Source: SIG565 sp045540055 (lineage in GTDB: Bacteria > Bacillota > Clostridia > Oscillospirales > Acutalibacteraceae). Taken from it: a DNA stretch of 64,000 nt. The notes beneath the pieces are model-generated. The model searched no databases and was not told the DNA's origin. It saw only the letters and a list, made by a program, of their open reading frames with translations. The stretch covers positions 11,121-75,120 of the forward strand of contig JAZQGO010000025.1 of assembly GCA_045540055.1 (NCBI GenBank). Direction: 5' to 3'. The stretch's first letter is position 1; every line of letters starts with the position of its first letter. The translations under genes were made by a program, and so were the position numbers. Below are positions 50,382-60,150 of the stretch, in pieces.

Positions 50382-53300
50382 TTATTCTGCTTCTACGCTT
50401 TCTTCAGCATAGCTTTCGAAATAAGCGTTTTCAGTAGCAATTTCGTTAGAACGCATACCAGTACCTGCAGGTACGAGCTTACCGATAATAACATTTTCCT
50501 TAAGACCGAACAGTGGATCAACCTTGCCCTTGATTGCGGCATCTGTAAGAACACGTGTAGTCTCCTGGAAGGAAGCGGCAGAAAGGAAGGAATCGGTAGC
50601 GAGTGAAGCCTTTGTAATACCAAGTAATGTAGGCTTATACTCAGCAAGCTGGAGTCCCTCTTCCCCTGCTTCAATGCGATCCTTAATCTGCTGATTAGCA
50701 ACCGCAATTTCTGCATACTCATATCTGTTATTGAGAAGAAGCTCGGTAGAGCCTGGATTTGTAATGACAAGCTTACGCATCATCTGACGAATGATAACCT
50801 CAATGTGTTTATCATTGATATCAACGCCCTGTGTACGATAAGCATTCTGAATTTCAGCAATAATATATTCCTGAACAGCCTCAGCACCCTGAGCCTCTAA
50901 GATGTCCTGCGGATATTTAGCACCCGAGATAAGCGAATCGCCTGCCTTAACCTCGTCACCGTTGCTAACAAGCGGATTGATGCCGTAAGGAATACCTACC
51001 TTCTCTTCCTCAAGAGTTTCTTTATTGGTTATAACAATAACGTTACTCTTCTTTTCTTCGGTTATACGAACAGTACCGTCGATTTTCGCGATAAGTCCGC
51101 AACGCTTAGGTCTACGTGCTTCGAACAATTCTTCAACACGCGGCAAACCTTGTGTAATATCCTCTGTACTTGCGATACCACCAGTATGGAAGGTACGCAT
51201 TGTAAGCTGTGTACCGGGCTCACCGATTGACTGTGCTGCGATTATACCAACTGCCTCGCCCTTAGTAACAGGCTTGCCTGTTGCAAGGTTAGCACCGTAA
51301 CACTTGCGGCATACACCGTGATGGCTATGGCAGGTAAGAATTGAACGGATGGTAACCTTGGTAGCGCCTGTATCAAGAATAAGCTTGGCATCCTCTTCTG
51401 TCATCATCTTATCCTTAGAAACCAGCACCTCGCCAGTCTTCTCATCAACAAAGTCATCGAGCAAGAAACGACCGATAAGTCTTTCCTCCAACGTTTCGAG
51501 AACGTGGTTGCCGTCCTTAATATCACTCACTGCGAGACCCTCTACGGTTTCGCAATCGTCATCGCAAATAATAACGTCTTGAGATACGTCAACAAGACGA
51601 CGCGTAAGGTAACCCGAGTCAGCAGTACGGAGCGCTGTATCGGCAAGACCCTTACGAGCACCACGTGAAGAAATAAAGTACTCAAGTACGTTAAGGCCTT
51701 CACGGTAGTTAGCACGAATCGGAACTTCGATAACCTTACCGGCAGTATTGGCAATAAGTCCGCGCATACCTGCAAGCTGTCTAATCTGGCTCATAGAACC
51801 ACGGGCGCCCGAATCAGCCATCATAAAGATGGGGTTAAATTCATCAAGGTTGCCCTTAAGAGCATCAGCAACATCCTCGGTTGCCTTGTTCCAAATCTTA
51901 ATTACTAGATTGCTGCGCTCAGCGTCACTGATAAGACCACGCCTGAACTTTCTTGTAACTCCGTCAATTTCCTTTTCAGCGTCAGCGATGATTTCCTTCT
52001 TCTTTTCAGGAATAACGGCATCGATTACGGCAACGGTAACAGCGCCCTGTGTTGAATATTTAAAGCCTGTGGCCTTAACATTATCAAGAACAATTGCAGA
52101 CTCACTTGTGCCGTGCTTAGCAATACAGCGGTCAATGATTTTGCCCAACTGTTTCTTGCCAACCTTATTCTGAATAATGTCGTCGTTTGACTCAACGAGC
52201 TTCTTATTCTCGTCAGCAAGACGGAAGCACCATTCAAGATCAAGCGCATGCCTTTCATCACTACGGTTAACAAAACCCAAATCCTGTGGGATTGACTCGT
52301 TAAATATGAGGAAGCCGACGGTACACCAAACAAGTTGGCTAACACCATCCTTTTCGAAGCGTACGCGAATTGGTGCGTGAAGTCCTACAACACCGTCGGT
52401 ATAAGCCATAATAGCTTCATTCTTATCACGGAAAACCTTGTTTGCGCCCGGCTCGTCTGTCTTAACAAGTGTTAAGTAGTATGAGCCAAGAACCATATCC
52501 TGTGTAGGAACTGCAACAGGCTTACCGTCAGACGGCTTTAAGAGGTTGTTAGCGCAAAGCATAAGGAATCTTGCCTCAGCCTGAGCCTCTGCAGAAAGCG
52601 GTACGTGAACAGCCATCTGGTCGCCGTCGAAGTCGGCGTTGTACGCAGTACAAGCAAGCGGATGAAGCTTTAATGCCTTACCCTCAACAAGAACAGGCTC
52701 AAATGCCTGAATACCAAGTCTGTGAAGTGTAGGCGCACGGTTAAGAAGAACGGGATGTTCTTTAATAACGGTTTCTAATGCATCCCAGATTTCTGTTGAA
52801 GCACGGTCAACCATCTTACGTGCGGACTTGATGTTGGTAGCAATCTTGGTTTCAACAAGTCGCTTCATAACGAAGGGCTTGAATAGCTCAAGTGCCATTT
52901 CCTTAGGCAGACCGCACTGATACATCTTAAGCTCAGGACCAACAACGATAACCGAACGACCTGAATAGTCAACACGCTTACCGAGAAGGTTCTGACGGAA
53001 ACGTCCTTGCTTACCCTTAAGCATATCAGACAGAGATTTTAATGCTCTGTTATTGGGGCCTGTTACGGGCTTGCCGCGACGGCCGTTATCGATAAGAGCA
53101 TCAACTGCTTCCTGCAGCATTCTCTTTTCGTTTCTAACAATAATATCAGGTGCGCCAAGCACAAGAAGTCTCTTTAAACGGTTATTACGGTTAATAACAC
53201 GACGGTAAAGGTCATTAAGGTCGCTTGTCGCAAAACGTCCGCCATCAAGCTGAACCATCGGACGAATATCAGGCGGAATTACCGGAATGACGTCAAGTAT

Positions 53301-53975
53301 CATCCATTCAGGACGGTTGCCTGAGGCACGGAATGCCTCAAGTACCTCAAGACGCTTGAAAATACGGATTCTCTTCTGTCCCGTAGCGGTCTCAAGCTCC
53401 TGACGGAGTTCGTTACAAAGCTCATCAAGGTCAATCTCTTCAAGAAGCTCTTTAATAGCCTCTGCACCCATACCTGCGCGGAAGTCGTCCTCATATTTTT
53501 CGTACATATCACGGTACTGCTTTTCGTTGAGAAGCTGTTTCTTCTCAAGCGGAGTAGTACCCGGATCAATAACGATATACTGTGAGAAATAAAGAACCTG
53601 CTCAAGCGCTTTAGGCGATACATCAAGCACCAGACCCATACGTGAGGGAATGGTCTTGAAATACCAGATGTGTGAAACTGGAGCCGCAAGCTCGATAATA
53701 CCCATACGCTCACGACGAACCTTTGCGCGTGTAACCTCAACGCCGCAACGCTCACAAATCTTGCCCTTATAGCGAATTCTCTTGTACTTTCCGCAATGAC
53801 ATTCCCAGTCCTTAGTAGGTCCAAAAATCTTTTCGCAGAAAAGTCCGCCCGGTTCGGGCTTTAAGGTTCTATAGTTAATAGTCTCAGGCTTTGTGATTTC
53901 GCCATAGGACCAGCTTCTGATCTGTTCAGGAGACGCCAGGCCAATCTTAATTGATTCAAATTCAATGCCTTCCAT
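50382..53975 (-). CDS. rpoC: DNA-directed RNA polymerase subunit beta'
   Basis: The largest RNA polymerase subunit. The 1197-residue protein has the N-terminal zinc finger CHCGKYKRIRYKGKICERCG, the clamp region, the catalytic NADFDGDQMAVHVPLS with three Mg-binding aspartates, the trigger-loop region ARGSMSQIRQLAGMRGLIAN, and the C-terminal zinc site (LTCHSHHGVCRKCYGANLAT). No large insertion is seen. It starts 14 bases after rpoB. Confidence 0.98.
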   Translation of the reverse strand: MEGIEFESIKIGLASPEQIRSWSYGEITKPETINYRTLKPEPGGLFCEKIFGPTKDWECHCGKYKRIRYKGKICERCGVEVTRAKVRRERMGIIELAAPVSHIWYFKTIPSRMGLVLDVSPKALEQVLYFSQYIVIDPGTTPLEKKQLLNEKQYRDMYEKYEDDFRAGMGAEAIKELLEEIDLDELCNELRQELETATGQKRIRIFKRLEVLEAFRASGNRPEWMILDVIPVIPPDIRPMVQLDGGRFATSDLNDLYRRVINRNNRLKRLLVLGAPDIIVRNEKRMLQEAVDALIDNGRRGKPVTGPNNRALKSLSDMLKGKQGRFRQNLLGKRVDYSGRSVIVVGPELKMYQCGLPKEMALELFKPFVMKRLVETKIATNIKSARKMVDRASTEIWDALETVIKEHPVLLNRAPTLHRLGIQAFEPVLVEGKALKLHPLACTAYNADFDGDQMAVHVPLSAEAQAEARFLMLCANNLLKPSDGKPVAVPTQDMVLGSYYLTLVKTDEPGANKVFRDKNEAIMAYTDGVVGLHAPIRVRFEKDGVSQLVWCTVGFLIFNESIPQDLGFVNRSDERHALDLEWCFRLADENKKLVESNDDIIQNKVGKKQLGKIIDRCIAKHGTSESAIVLDNVKATGFKYSTQGAVTVAVIDAVIPEKKKEIIADAEKEIDGVTRKFRRGLISDAERSNLVIKIWNKATEDVADALKGNLDEFNPIFMMADSGARGSMSQIRQLAGMRGLIANTAGKVIEVPIRANYREGLNVLEYFISSRGARKGLADTALRTADSGYLTRRLVDVSQDVIICDDDCETVEGLAVSDIKDGNHVLETLEERLIGRFLLDDFVDEKTGEVLVSKDKMMTEEDAKLILDTGATKVTIRSILTCHSHHGVCRKCYGANLATGKPVTKGEAVGIIAAQSIGEPGTQLTMRTFHTGGIASTEDITQGLPRVEELFEARRPKRCGLIAKIDGTVRITEEKKSNVIVITNKETLEEEKVGIPYGINPLVSNGDEVKAGDSLISGAKYPQDILEAQGAEAVQEYIIAEIQNAYRTQGVDINDKHIEVIIRQMMRKLVITNPGSTELLLNNRYEYAEIAVANQQIKDRIEAGEEGLQLAEYKPTLLGITKASLATDSFLSAASFQETTRVLTDAAIKGKVDPLFGLKENVIIGKLVPAGTGMRSNEIATENAYFESYAEESVEAE

Positions 53976-53989
53976 TTGCCTTATCCTCC

Positions 53990-56900
53990 TTAAATATTAT
54001 CTTGATCTGCGTACTCGTCGGTATCGGGAGCACCTTCAACTATATCGTCGCCGTTTTCATCCTGCAAGCCGAAGCCGCTTAAATCATCAGCAACACTTTC
54101 TTCTGTAAATTCCGGCACGTAATCGGCAGGAACGAGGCCTAACTCTTCCTCGTCATCAAAGCTCTGCTTAAGGTCAACTTCGTTGTTTTCACGGTCAAGA
54201 ACCTTAATGTCGAGTCCTAATGACTGCAGTTCCTTAATAAGAACCTTAAAGGATTCAGGTATACCCGCACGCGGCACATTCTGTCCCTTAACGATAGATT
54301 CATAGGTCTTAACACGTCCGACAACATCGTCCGACTTAACGGTAAGTATTTCCTGAAGTGTGTAGGCGGCACCGTAGGCTTCAAGTGCCCAAACCTCCAT
54401 TTCACCGAAACGCTGACCACCGAACTGAGCTTTACCGCCGAGCGGCTGCTGAGTAACGAGTGAGTACGGACCGGTAGAACGTGCGTGAATCTTATCATCA
54501 ACGAGGTGGTGGAGTTTGAGATAGTACATATAACCAACGGTTACACGGTTATCAAACGGCTCACCTGTACGTCCATCATAAAGCTGCATCTTACCGTCTT
54601 CGGGTAAGTCAGCCATTTTAAAGCATTCTCTGATATCAGATTCATGTGCACCGTCAAACACAGGTGTGCAAATCTTCCAACCAAGAGCCTTTGCGGCATA
54701 GCCCAAGTGAACTTCAAGTACCTGACCGATGTTCATACGGGACGGAACGCCCAAAGGATTAAGAACTATATCAAGCGGAGTACCATCCGGTAAGAACGGC
54801 ATATCTTCGCTCGGTAGTATACGGGATACAACACCCTTGTTACCATGACGTCCCGCCATCTTATCACCGACAGAAATCTTTCGCTTCTGAGCGATATAGC
54901 AACGAACTACAAGGTTAACGCCAGGGCTGAGTTCCGATGCGTTTTCACGCGAGAATACCTTAACATCAACGATGGTACCGTATTCACCGTGAGGAACGCG
55001 AAGTGAGGTATCTCTTACTTCCCTTGCCTTTTCACCGAAAATAGCGCGTAAAAGTCTTTCTTCAGCAGTAAGCTCGGTTTCACCCTTAGGTGTAACCTTA
55101 CCAACAAGAATGTCGCCTGCAGTAACCTCGGCACCGATGCGGATAATACCGCGCTCGTCAAGGTCTTTAAGTGCATCTTCGCCGACATTGGGGATATCTC
55201 TTGTGATTTCCTCGGGTCCAAGCTTTGTATCTCTTGCTTCTATTTCATATTCCTCAATATGAATAGAGGTATACATATCTTCACGAACAAGCTTTTCATT
55301 TATAAGGACAGCGTCCTCGTAGTTATAGCCTTCCCAGGTCATAAAGCCGATAAGAGCGTTACGACCAAGACTGATTTCACCGTTATCGGTAGCAGGACCG
55401 TCGGCGATAACCTCGTTAACTTCAACCTTCTGACCTAGTGACACGATAGGTTTCTGATTGATACATGTTCCGTGGTTAGAACGTAGGAACTTAATGAGAT
55501 TGTATTCGTCGATTTCGCCGCCTGCTGTTTTGATTTTAATTGTATCGGCACTGACATTTACAACAGTACCTGCTCTCTTTGCAAGAACTACAACGCCTGA
55601 GTCGATGGCAGCCTTATATTCCATACCGGTAGCTACAATCGGGCTCTCGGTAACGAGAAGCGGCACAGCCTGCTTCTGCATGTTCGAGCCCATCAGCGCA
55701 CGGTTGGTATCGTCGTTCTCAAGGAACGGGATCATAGCTGTAGCAACCGAAACAACCATCTTTGGTGAAACGTCCATAAGGTCAACCTCCGAAGCCTCAG
55801 TCTCGAGGAAACGATCCTGGAAACGAGCGTTGACCTTCGGATTTACGAAATGACCTTCATTATCAAGCGGCTCATTAGCCTGAGCAACAATATACTCGTC
55901 CTCTTCGTCAGCAGTTACATATATAACCTCATCAAGAACCTTACCTGTAGCCTTATCAACCTTACGGAAAGGAGTCTCAATAAAGCCGTATTCATTTATC
56001 TTAGCAAAGGTTGCAAGATAAGAAATAAGACCGATGTTGGGGCCTTCGGGTGTCTCAATCGGACACATACGGCCATAGTGTGTGTAGTGAACATCACGAA
56101 CCTCGAAGGAAGCACGGTCACGTGAAAGACCGCCCGGACCGAGCGCTGACAGACGACGCTTATGAGTAAGCTCTGAAAGCGGGTTGGTCTGATCCATAAA
56201 CTGAGAAAGCGGTGACGAACCAAAGAATTCCTTAATAGCGGCCACGATAGGTCTGATATTAACGAGTGACTGCGGAGTAACTGCATCAACATCCTGAGCC
56301 TGAAGTGTCATCTTCTCTCGAACAACACGCTCCATACGGCTAAACCCAATACGGAACTGGTTCTGTAAAAGCTCACCTACGCTACGGATACGACGGTTGC
56401 CAAGATGGTCAATATCGTCTACATTACCGATGCCGTTTGACAACTGGAAGAAGTAGTTGATTGAAGCGAAAATATCATCAACAACAATGTGTTTGGGTAT
56501 AAGCTCATCAATTCTGACAGAGATAGCCTCTCTGATTTCTTCCTCGGTCGAGTTGTTTTCAAGAATATCCTTAAGAACATTAAATGAAACATTCTCGTTA
56601 ACGCCTAAATCGGTTACGTCGAAATCAATATAATCCTTAATATCAACCATACCGTTTGTGAGAATCTTAACCTCATTCTTTCTGCCCTCGGCATCAATAA
56701 CGTCAAGATATACCTCACTGACACCCTTGCGCTGGAGCTCAAGAGCGGTTTCTTTATTCACAATTTGTCCGGCCTCGGCCAAAACCTCACCCGTCATAGG
56801 ATCGGCAACGGGACGAGAAAGTACCTTGCCTACAATTCTTGCGGCTAAAGATAGCTTTTTATTGTACTTATAACGTCCAACTCGCGACAAATCATATCTG

Positions 56901-57703
56901 CGTGCATCAAAGAACAACTGAGCGATATAGTTCTGGGCACCCTCTACGGTTGCAGGCTCACCCGGACGAAGCTTTTTGTAAACCTCGATAAGGGCGTCCC
57001 CGGTAGTAGAGGTTGAATCCTTATCAAATGTAGCGCTGAGCTTAATATCGTCGCCGATAAGCTGACGAATCTGCTCGTTTGTTGTTATACCGAGAGCACG
57101 AATAAAGGTTGTGATCGGTAACTTGCGGTTTTTATCTATTCTTACATAGACAATATCGTTAAGATCGGTTTCATATTCAAGCCACGCACCACGGTTAGGT
57201 ATGATGGTTGAATTGAAAAGCTTTTTACCGGTCTTTTCGTCGATTTTTACGCCGTAGTAAACACCAGGTGAACGAACGAGCTGTGAAACAATAGCACGTT
57301 CAGCACCATTGATTACAAAGGTGCCCGACTCGGTCATGAGTGGGAAATCACCCATAAATACTTCGCTTTCCTTAATCTCACCTGTTTCATTATTAAACAG
57401 ACGAGCGGTAGCACGCAGCGGCACTGCATAGGTAGTATCACGGGCCTTACACTCTGTAATGCTGTATTTCGGAGTTGTTTCGAAACGATAGTCGATAAAA
57501 TCCAAAACGAGATTACCGGTGTAATCGGTTATTGAAGACATTTCCTTGAATACTTCCTTAAGGCCCTCTTCAACAAACCATTTGTATGAATCCTTCTGAA
57601 TTTCAATGAGGTTAGGCATATCGATAACTTCATTGATTTTGGAGAAACTCATACGAGTGTTTTTACCCAGCTGGACAGGCTTTACCATTGCTGTAGACTC
57701 CAT
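53990..57703 (-). CDS. rpoB: DNA-directed RNA polymerase subunit beta
   Basis: Forms the active-site cleft with beta'. The 1237-residue protein has the rifampicin region FMDQTNPLSELTHKRRLSAL followed by GPGGLSRDRASFEVRDVHYT, where the Asp, His and Ser commonly changed in resistant mutants are wild type. It also has GDKMAGRHGNKGVVSRILPS and QPLGGKAQFGGQRFGEMEVW. ATG at 57703 is used; the ribosome binding site GAGGAG is 13 bases upstream, rather far, and ATG 57688 is a poorer option. It has its own promoter and about 140-base leader, and rplJ/rplL are not in front of it. Confidence 0.98.
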   Translation of the reverse strand: MESTAMVKPVQLGKNTRMSFSKINEVIDMPNLIEIQKDSYKWFVEEGLKEVFKEMSSITDYTGNLVLDFIDYRFETTPKYSITECKARDTTYAVPLRATARLFNNETGEIKESEVFMGDFPLMTESGTFVINGAERAIVSQLVRSPGVYYGVKIDEKTGKKLFNSTIIPNRGAWLEYETDLNDIVYVRIDKNRKLPITTFIRALGITTNEQIRQLIGDDIKLSATFDKDSTSTTGDALIEVYKKLRPGEPATVEGAQNYIAQLFFDARRYDLSRVGRYKYNKKLSLAARIVGKVLSRPVADPMTGEVLAEAGQIVNKETALELQRKGVSEVYLDVIDAEGRKNEVKILTNGMVDIKDYIDFDVTDLGVNENVSFNVLKDILENNSTEEEIREAISVRIDELIPKHIVVDDIFASINYFFQLSNGIGNVDDIDHLGNRRIRSVGELLQNQFRIGFSRMERVVREKMTLQAQDVDAVTPQSLVNIRPIVAAIKEFFGSSPLSQFMDQTNPLSELTHKRRLSALGPGGLSRDRASFEVRDVHYTHYGRMCPIETPEGPNIGLISYLATFAKINEYGFIETPFRKVDKATGKVLDEVIYVTADEEDEYIVAQANEPLDNEGHFVNPKVNARFQDRFLETEASEVDLMDVSPKMVVSVATAMIPFLENDDTNRALMGSNMQKQAVPLLVTESPIVATGMEYKAAIDSGVVVLAKRAGTVVNVSADTIKIKTAGGEIDEYNLIKFLRSNHGTCINQKPIVSLGQKVEVNEVIADGPATDNGEISLGRNALIGFMTWEGYNYEDAVLINEKLVREDMYTSIHIEEYEIEARDTKLGPEEITRDIPNVGEDALKDLDERGIIRIGAEVTAGDILVGKVTPKGETELTAEERLLRAIFGEKAREVRDTSLRVPHGEYGTIVDVKVFSRENASELSPGVNLVVRCYIAQKRKISVGDKMAGRHGNKGVVSRILPSEDMPFLPDGTPLDIVLNPLGVPSRMNIGQVLEVHLGYAAKALGWKICTPVFDGAHESDIRECFKMADLPEDGKMQLYDGRTGEPFDNRVTVGYMYYLKLHHLVDDKIHARSTGPYSLVTQQPLGGKAQFGGQRFGEMEVWALEAYGAAYTLQEILTVKSDDVVGRVKTYESIVKGQNVPRAGIPESFKVLIKELQSLGLDIKVLDRENNEVDLKQSFDDEEELGLVPADYVPEFTEESVADDLSGFGLQDENGDDIVEGAPDTDEYADQDNI

Positions 57704-57850
57704 AGGTTAACAATCACTCCTCTTAAAATTATGCAAATATAATAATTTGCACTGGGAAACAATATTTGACGGAAAACACCGCTTTTTTTGAATTCTGTCG
57801 AAAAAACAGGCCAAAAAAGGCGCATATTAACCCATCATCAGTAATTTTGT

Positions 57851-57879
57851 ATTATATTCCATTTTTTGCAAATAGTCAA
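57851..57879 (-). promoter_or_regulatory. rpoBC promoter
   Basis: TTGACT (57874-57879), 17-base spacer, TATAAT (57851-57856). The leader down to 57704 contains several short dyads, including GCAAATTATTATATTTGC (57733-57750) near the ribosome binding site. Confidence 0.7.
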
Positions 57880-57927
57880 GCCCTTTTTTCATATTTTTCG
57901 AAAAAAATAATATATTTATATATTATA

Positions 57928-57963
57928 TAAAAAAACACCGCTTAAAGAAAAGCGGTGTTTTTG
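57928..57963 (-). terminator. Terminator of the prmA-prfB-lipoprotein unit
   Basis: A 13-bp perfect stem AAAAACACCGCTT / AAGCGGTGTTTTT (57950-57962 and 57931-57943) with a run of T on the minus strand. Confidence 0.85.
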
Positions 57964-57973
57964 GGTTTAAATT

Positions 57974-59011
57974 TTATTTTATAACAGCATTGTCTACCAT
58001 AAATTTTATGGCCACCTTTTTGATTGTGTTAGCTTCAAGCACCCACGCTTCATAGTTAGCCTTGACCTCTTCGGCGGTTGTACCGTCTGTTTCGGCCATT
58101 TCGGCTATATCTGCTTCATATTCCTCCTCGGTATATCTGAGCTTTTCGGCATCAAATATAGCGTAGAAAATAAGCTCACTCTTTAATGCAGACTCATAAT
58201 ACGATTTAAACTGGTCTGAAGTCATACCCGTCATATAATAGAGCATATCTTCAGCAGTAACCGAGGTTTTATACTGTGCATTATATGCCGATGCCTGCTG
58301 CTCGGCATACGACATATAATTGTTGTACATTTCATCGTATCTTGCCTTTTCATCCTTCGGATAGCTTTTTATAACGAAATCTTTAGAGGAAAGAACCATC
58401 TCATGAAGCACATTTTCAATAACGCGGTCCTTAAGGTCGGCTTCATACTCTTTTAAATCCTTAAAGCCGAGCTTTACGGCAACCTCGTTTGAAAGCTCGG
58501 GCATTCTCTTAATAGAGTTTACCTTTACGGTAAAGTCGGCGCGCTTGCCTGCAAGCTCCTTGCTACCGTAATCCTTCGGGAAGGTAACCTTAACGATAAC
58601 GGTCTGGCCAACCTTGGCGCCTATAAGCTGGTCTTCAAAGCCGGGGATAAAAGCACCCGAACCGACCTTTAAGTCCTGCTTTTCGGCTGTACCGCCCTCG
58701 AACACCTTACCTGTTGCGGCAATTTTACCTGAATAGTCGATATTTGCAATATCACTTTTTTCAATTACCTCTACATTTGCGTATGCGTCCTTTGCGGCTA
58801 CGTCACTCTCAAAGAATGAGTTGTAATAGTTCTTAAATGTTTCTGACGATGAATCAATCTCAATACCCTTGTATTTACCGAGGGTAACGTAATCGGTCAT
58901 ATCGTAATTATACGCCTCTCTTTTACCGCTCTTTCCCATCTTTTTATCGCAGGCAGCAAATACCGACACAACGCATAGGATAAGTGCAAGACAACTTACT
59001 AATTTTTTCAT
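57974..59011 (-). CDS. Trigger-factor-like FKBP peptidyl-prolyl isomerase lipoprotein
   Basis: A 345-residue secreted lipoprotein. A signal peptide with lipobox VFAAC (Cys about 20) is followed by an FKBP-type domain at about residues 75-165 (IDYSGKIAATGKVFEGGTAE, GSGAFIPGFEDQLIGAKVGQ, KVTFPKDYGSKELAGKRADF) and a helical C-terminal region like that of trigger factor (from LSNEVAVKLGFKDLKEYEAD). The ribosome-binding N-terminal domain of trigger factor is replaced by the lipid anchor, so it probably folds exported proteins on the outer face of the membrane. ATG at 59011; it follows prfB by 20 bases. Confidence 0.85.
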   Translation of the reverse strand: MKKLVSCLALILCVVSVFAACDKKMGKSGKREAYNYDMTDYVTLGKYKGIEIDSSSETFKNYYNSFFESDVAAKDAYANVEVIEKSDIANIDYSGKIAATGKVFEGGTAEKQDLKVGSGAFIPGFEDQLIGAKVGQTVIVKVTFPKDYGSKELAGKRADFTVKVNSIKRMPELSNEVAVKLGFKDLKEYEADLKDRVIENVLHEMVLSSKDFVIKSYPKDEKARYDEMYNNYMSYAEQQASAYNAQYKTSVTAEDMLYYMTGMTSDQFKSYYESALKSELIFYAIFDAEKLRYTEEEYEADIAEMAETDGTTAEEVKANYEAWVLEANTIKKVAIKFMVDNAVIK

Positions 59012-59031
59012 AACAATGTTTCTCCCCTGTT

Positions 59032-60150
59032 TTATTTTTCAAGCTGACCTAACGAGGCCGCCTTAAGATATTCGTTTATAAAGCCGTCGATATCACCATC
59101 CATTACGGCACCGATATTACCCGATTCATAGCCTGTTCGATGGTCCTTCGCCAAGGTGTATGGCATAAATACATAAGAACGAATTTGTGAGCCCCAGGCA
59201 ATTTCCTTCTGAACACCCTTTATATCCTCAATTTTATCAAGGTGCTCTCTCTCTTTGATTTCTACAAGCTTTGATTTAAGCATCTTCATCGCAACCTCGC
59301 GATTCTGATGCTGACTACGCTCGTTCTGGCAGGCAACTATAATACCTGTGGGAATGTGGGTTATACGCACAGCCGACTCGGTCTTGTTAACATGCTGACC
59401 GCCGGCACCGCCCGAACGGAAGGTATCAACCTTTAAATCTTCCTCACGAATTTCAATCTTGGTGTCGTCACTGATTTCAGGCATAACCTCTAATGAAGCA
59501 AAAGAGGTGTGGCGTCTACCCGATGAATCAAAGGGTGAAATTCTGACAAGTCGATGAACACCCGATTCACTTTTAAGATATCCGTAAGCGTTAGTGCCCT
59601 CAATACTTATAACTGCACTTTTAAGCCCTGCCTCTTCACCATCAAGAAAGTCAAGCATTTTAACCTTAAAGCTATGGCGCTCTGCCCAGCGTGTATACAT
59701 ACGCACAAGCATCTCATTCCAGTCCTGCGCCTCGGTGCCGCCTGCACCTGCGTGAAAGGATAAAATGGCATTGTTGGAATCGTATTCGCCGCTAAGCAAT
59801 GTCACAAGGCGTTCTTCCTCAAGCTGCTTAACAAAGCCCTCAACCAAGGAATTTACCTCTTCAAAGAGGGATATATCCTCTGCCTCGTCGGCAAGCTCTA
59901 TAAGGGTCAAGGCGTCATCATATGCTGATAGCAGACCGTCGTATTTTGAAACCTTGTCTTTAAGGCGGCTTATTTGCTGCAAAATCTTTTGAGAGTTTTC
60001 AACATCGTCCCAAAAGCCTTCTTTAAGGGTTACCTTTTCAAGCTCAGCAATTTCTGACTTTAAATTATCGTAGCCGATAGCGTCCTTCAAATCGGTAAGC
60101 TCGCCGTAATATCCGAGCAATTTTAGCCTTTGTTCTTCAAATTCAAGCAT
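59032..60150 (-). CDS. prfB: Peptide chain release factor 2
   Basis: Releases peptides at UGA and UAA. The 372-residue protein has the codon-reading SPF motif in RLVRISPFDSSGRRHTSFAS and the catalytic GGQ in TFRSGGAGGQHVNKTESAVR. The reading frame is continuous from ATG 60150: the in-frame UGA and programmed +1 frameshift found near codon 25 in most bacterial prfB genes are not present. It begins right at the prmA stop, so the two are co-translated; prfB itself is methylated by PrmC, not PrmA. Confidence 0.95.
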   Translation of the reverse strand: MLEFEEQRLKLLGYYGELTDLKDAIGYDNLKSEIAELEKVTLKEGFWDDVENSQKILQQISRLKDKVSKYDGLLSAYDDALTLIELADEAEDISLFEEVNSLVEGFVKQLEEERLVTLLSGEYDSNNAILSFHAGAGGTEAQDWNEMLVRMYTRWAERHSFKVKMLDFLDGEEAGLKSAVISIEGTNAYGYLKSESGVHRLVRISPFDSSGRRHTSFASLEVMPEISDDTKIEIREEDLKVDTFRSGGAGGQHVNKTESAVRITHIPTGIIVACQNERSQHQNREVAMKMLKSKLVEIKEREHLDKIEDIKGVQKEIAWGSQIRSYVFMPYTLAKDHRTGYESGNIGAVMDGDIDGFINEYLKAASLGQLEK

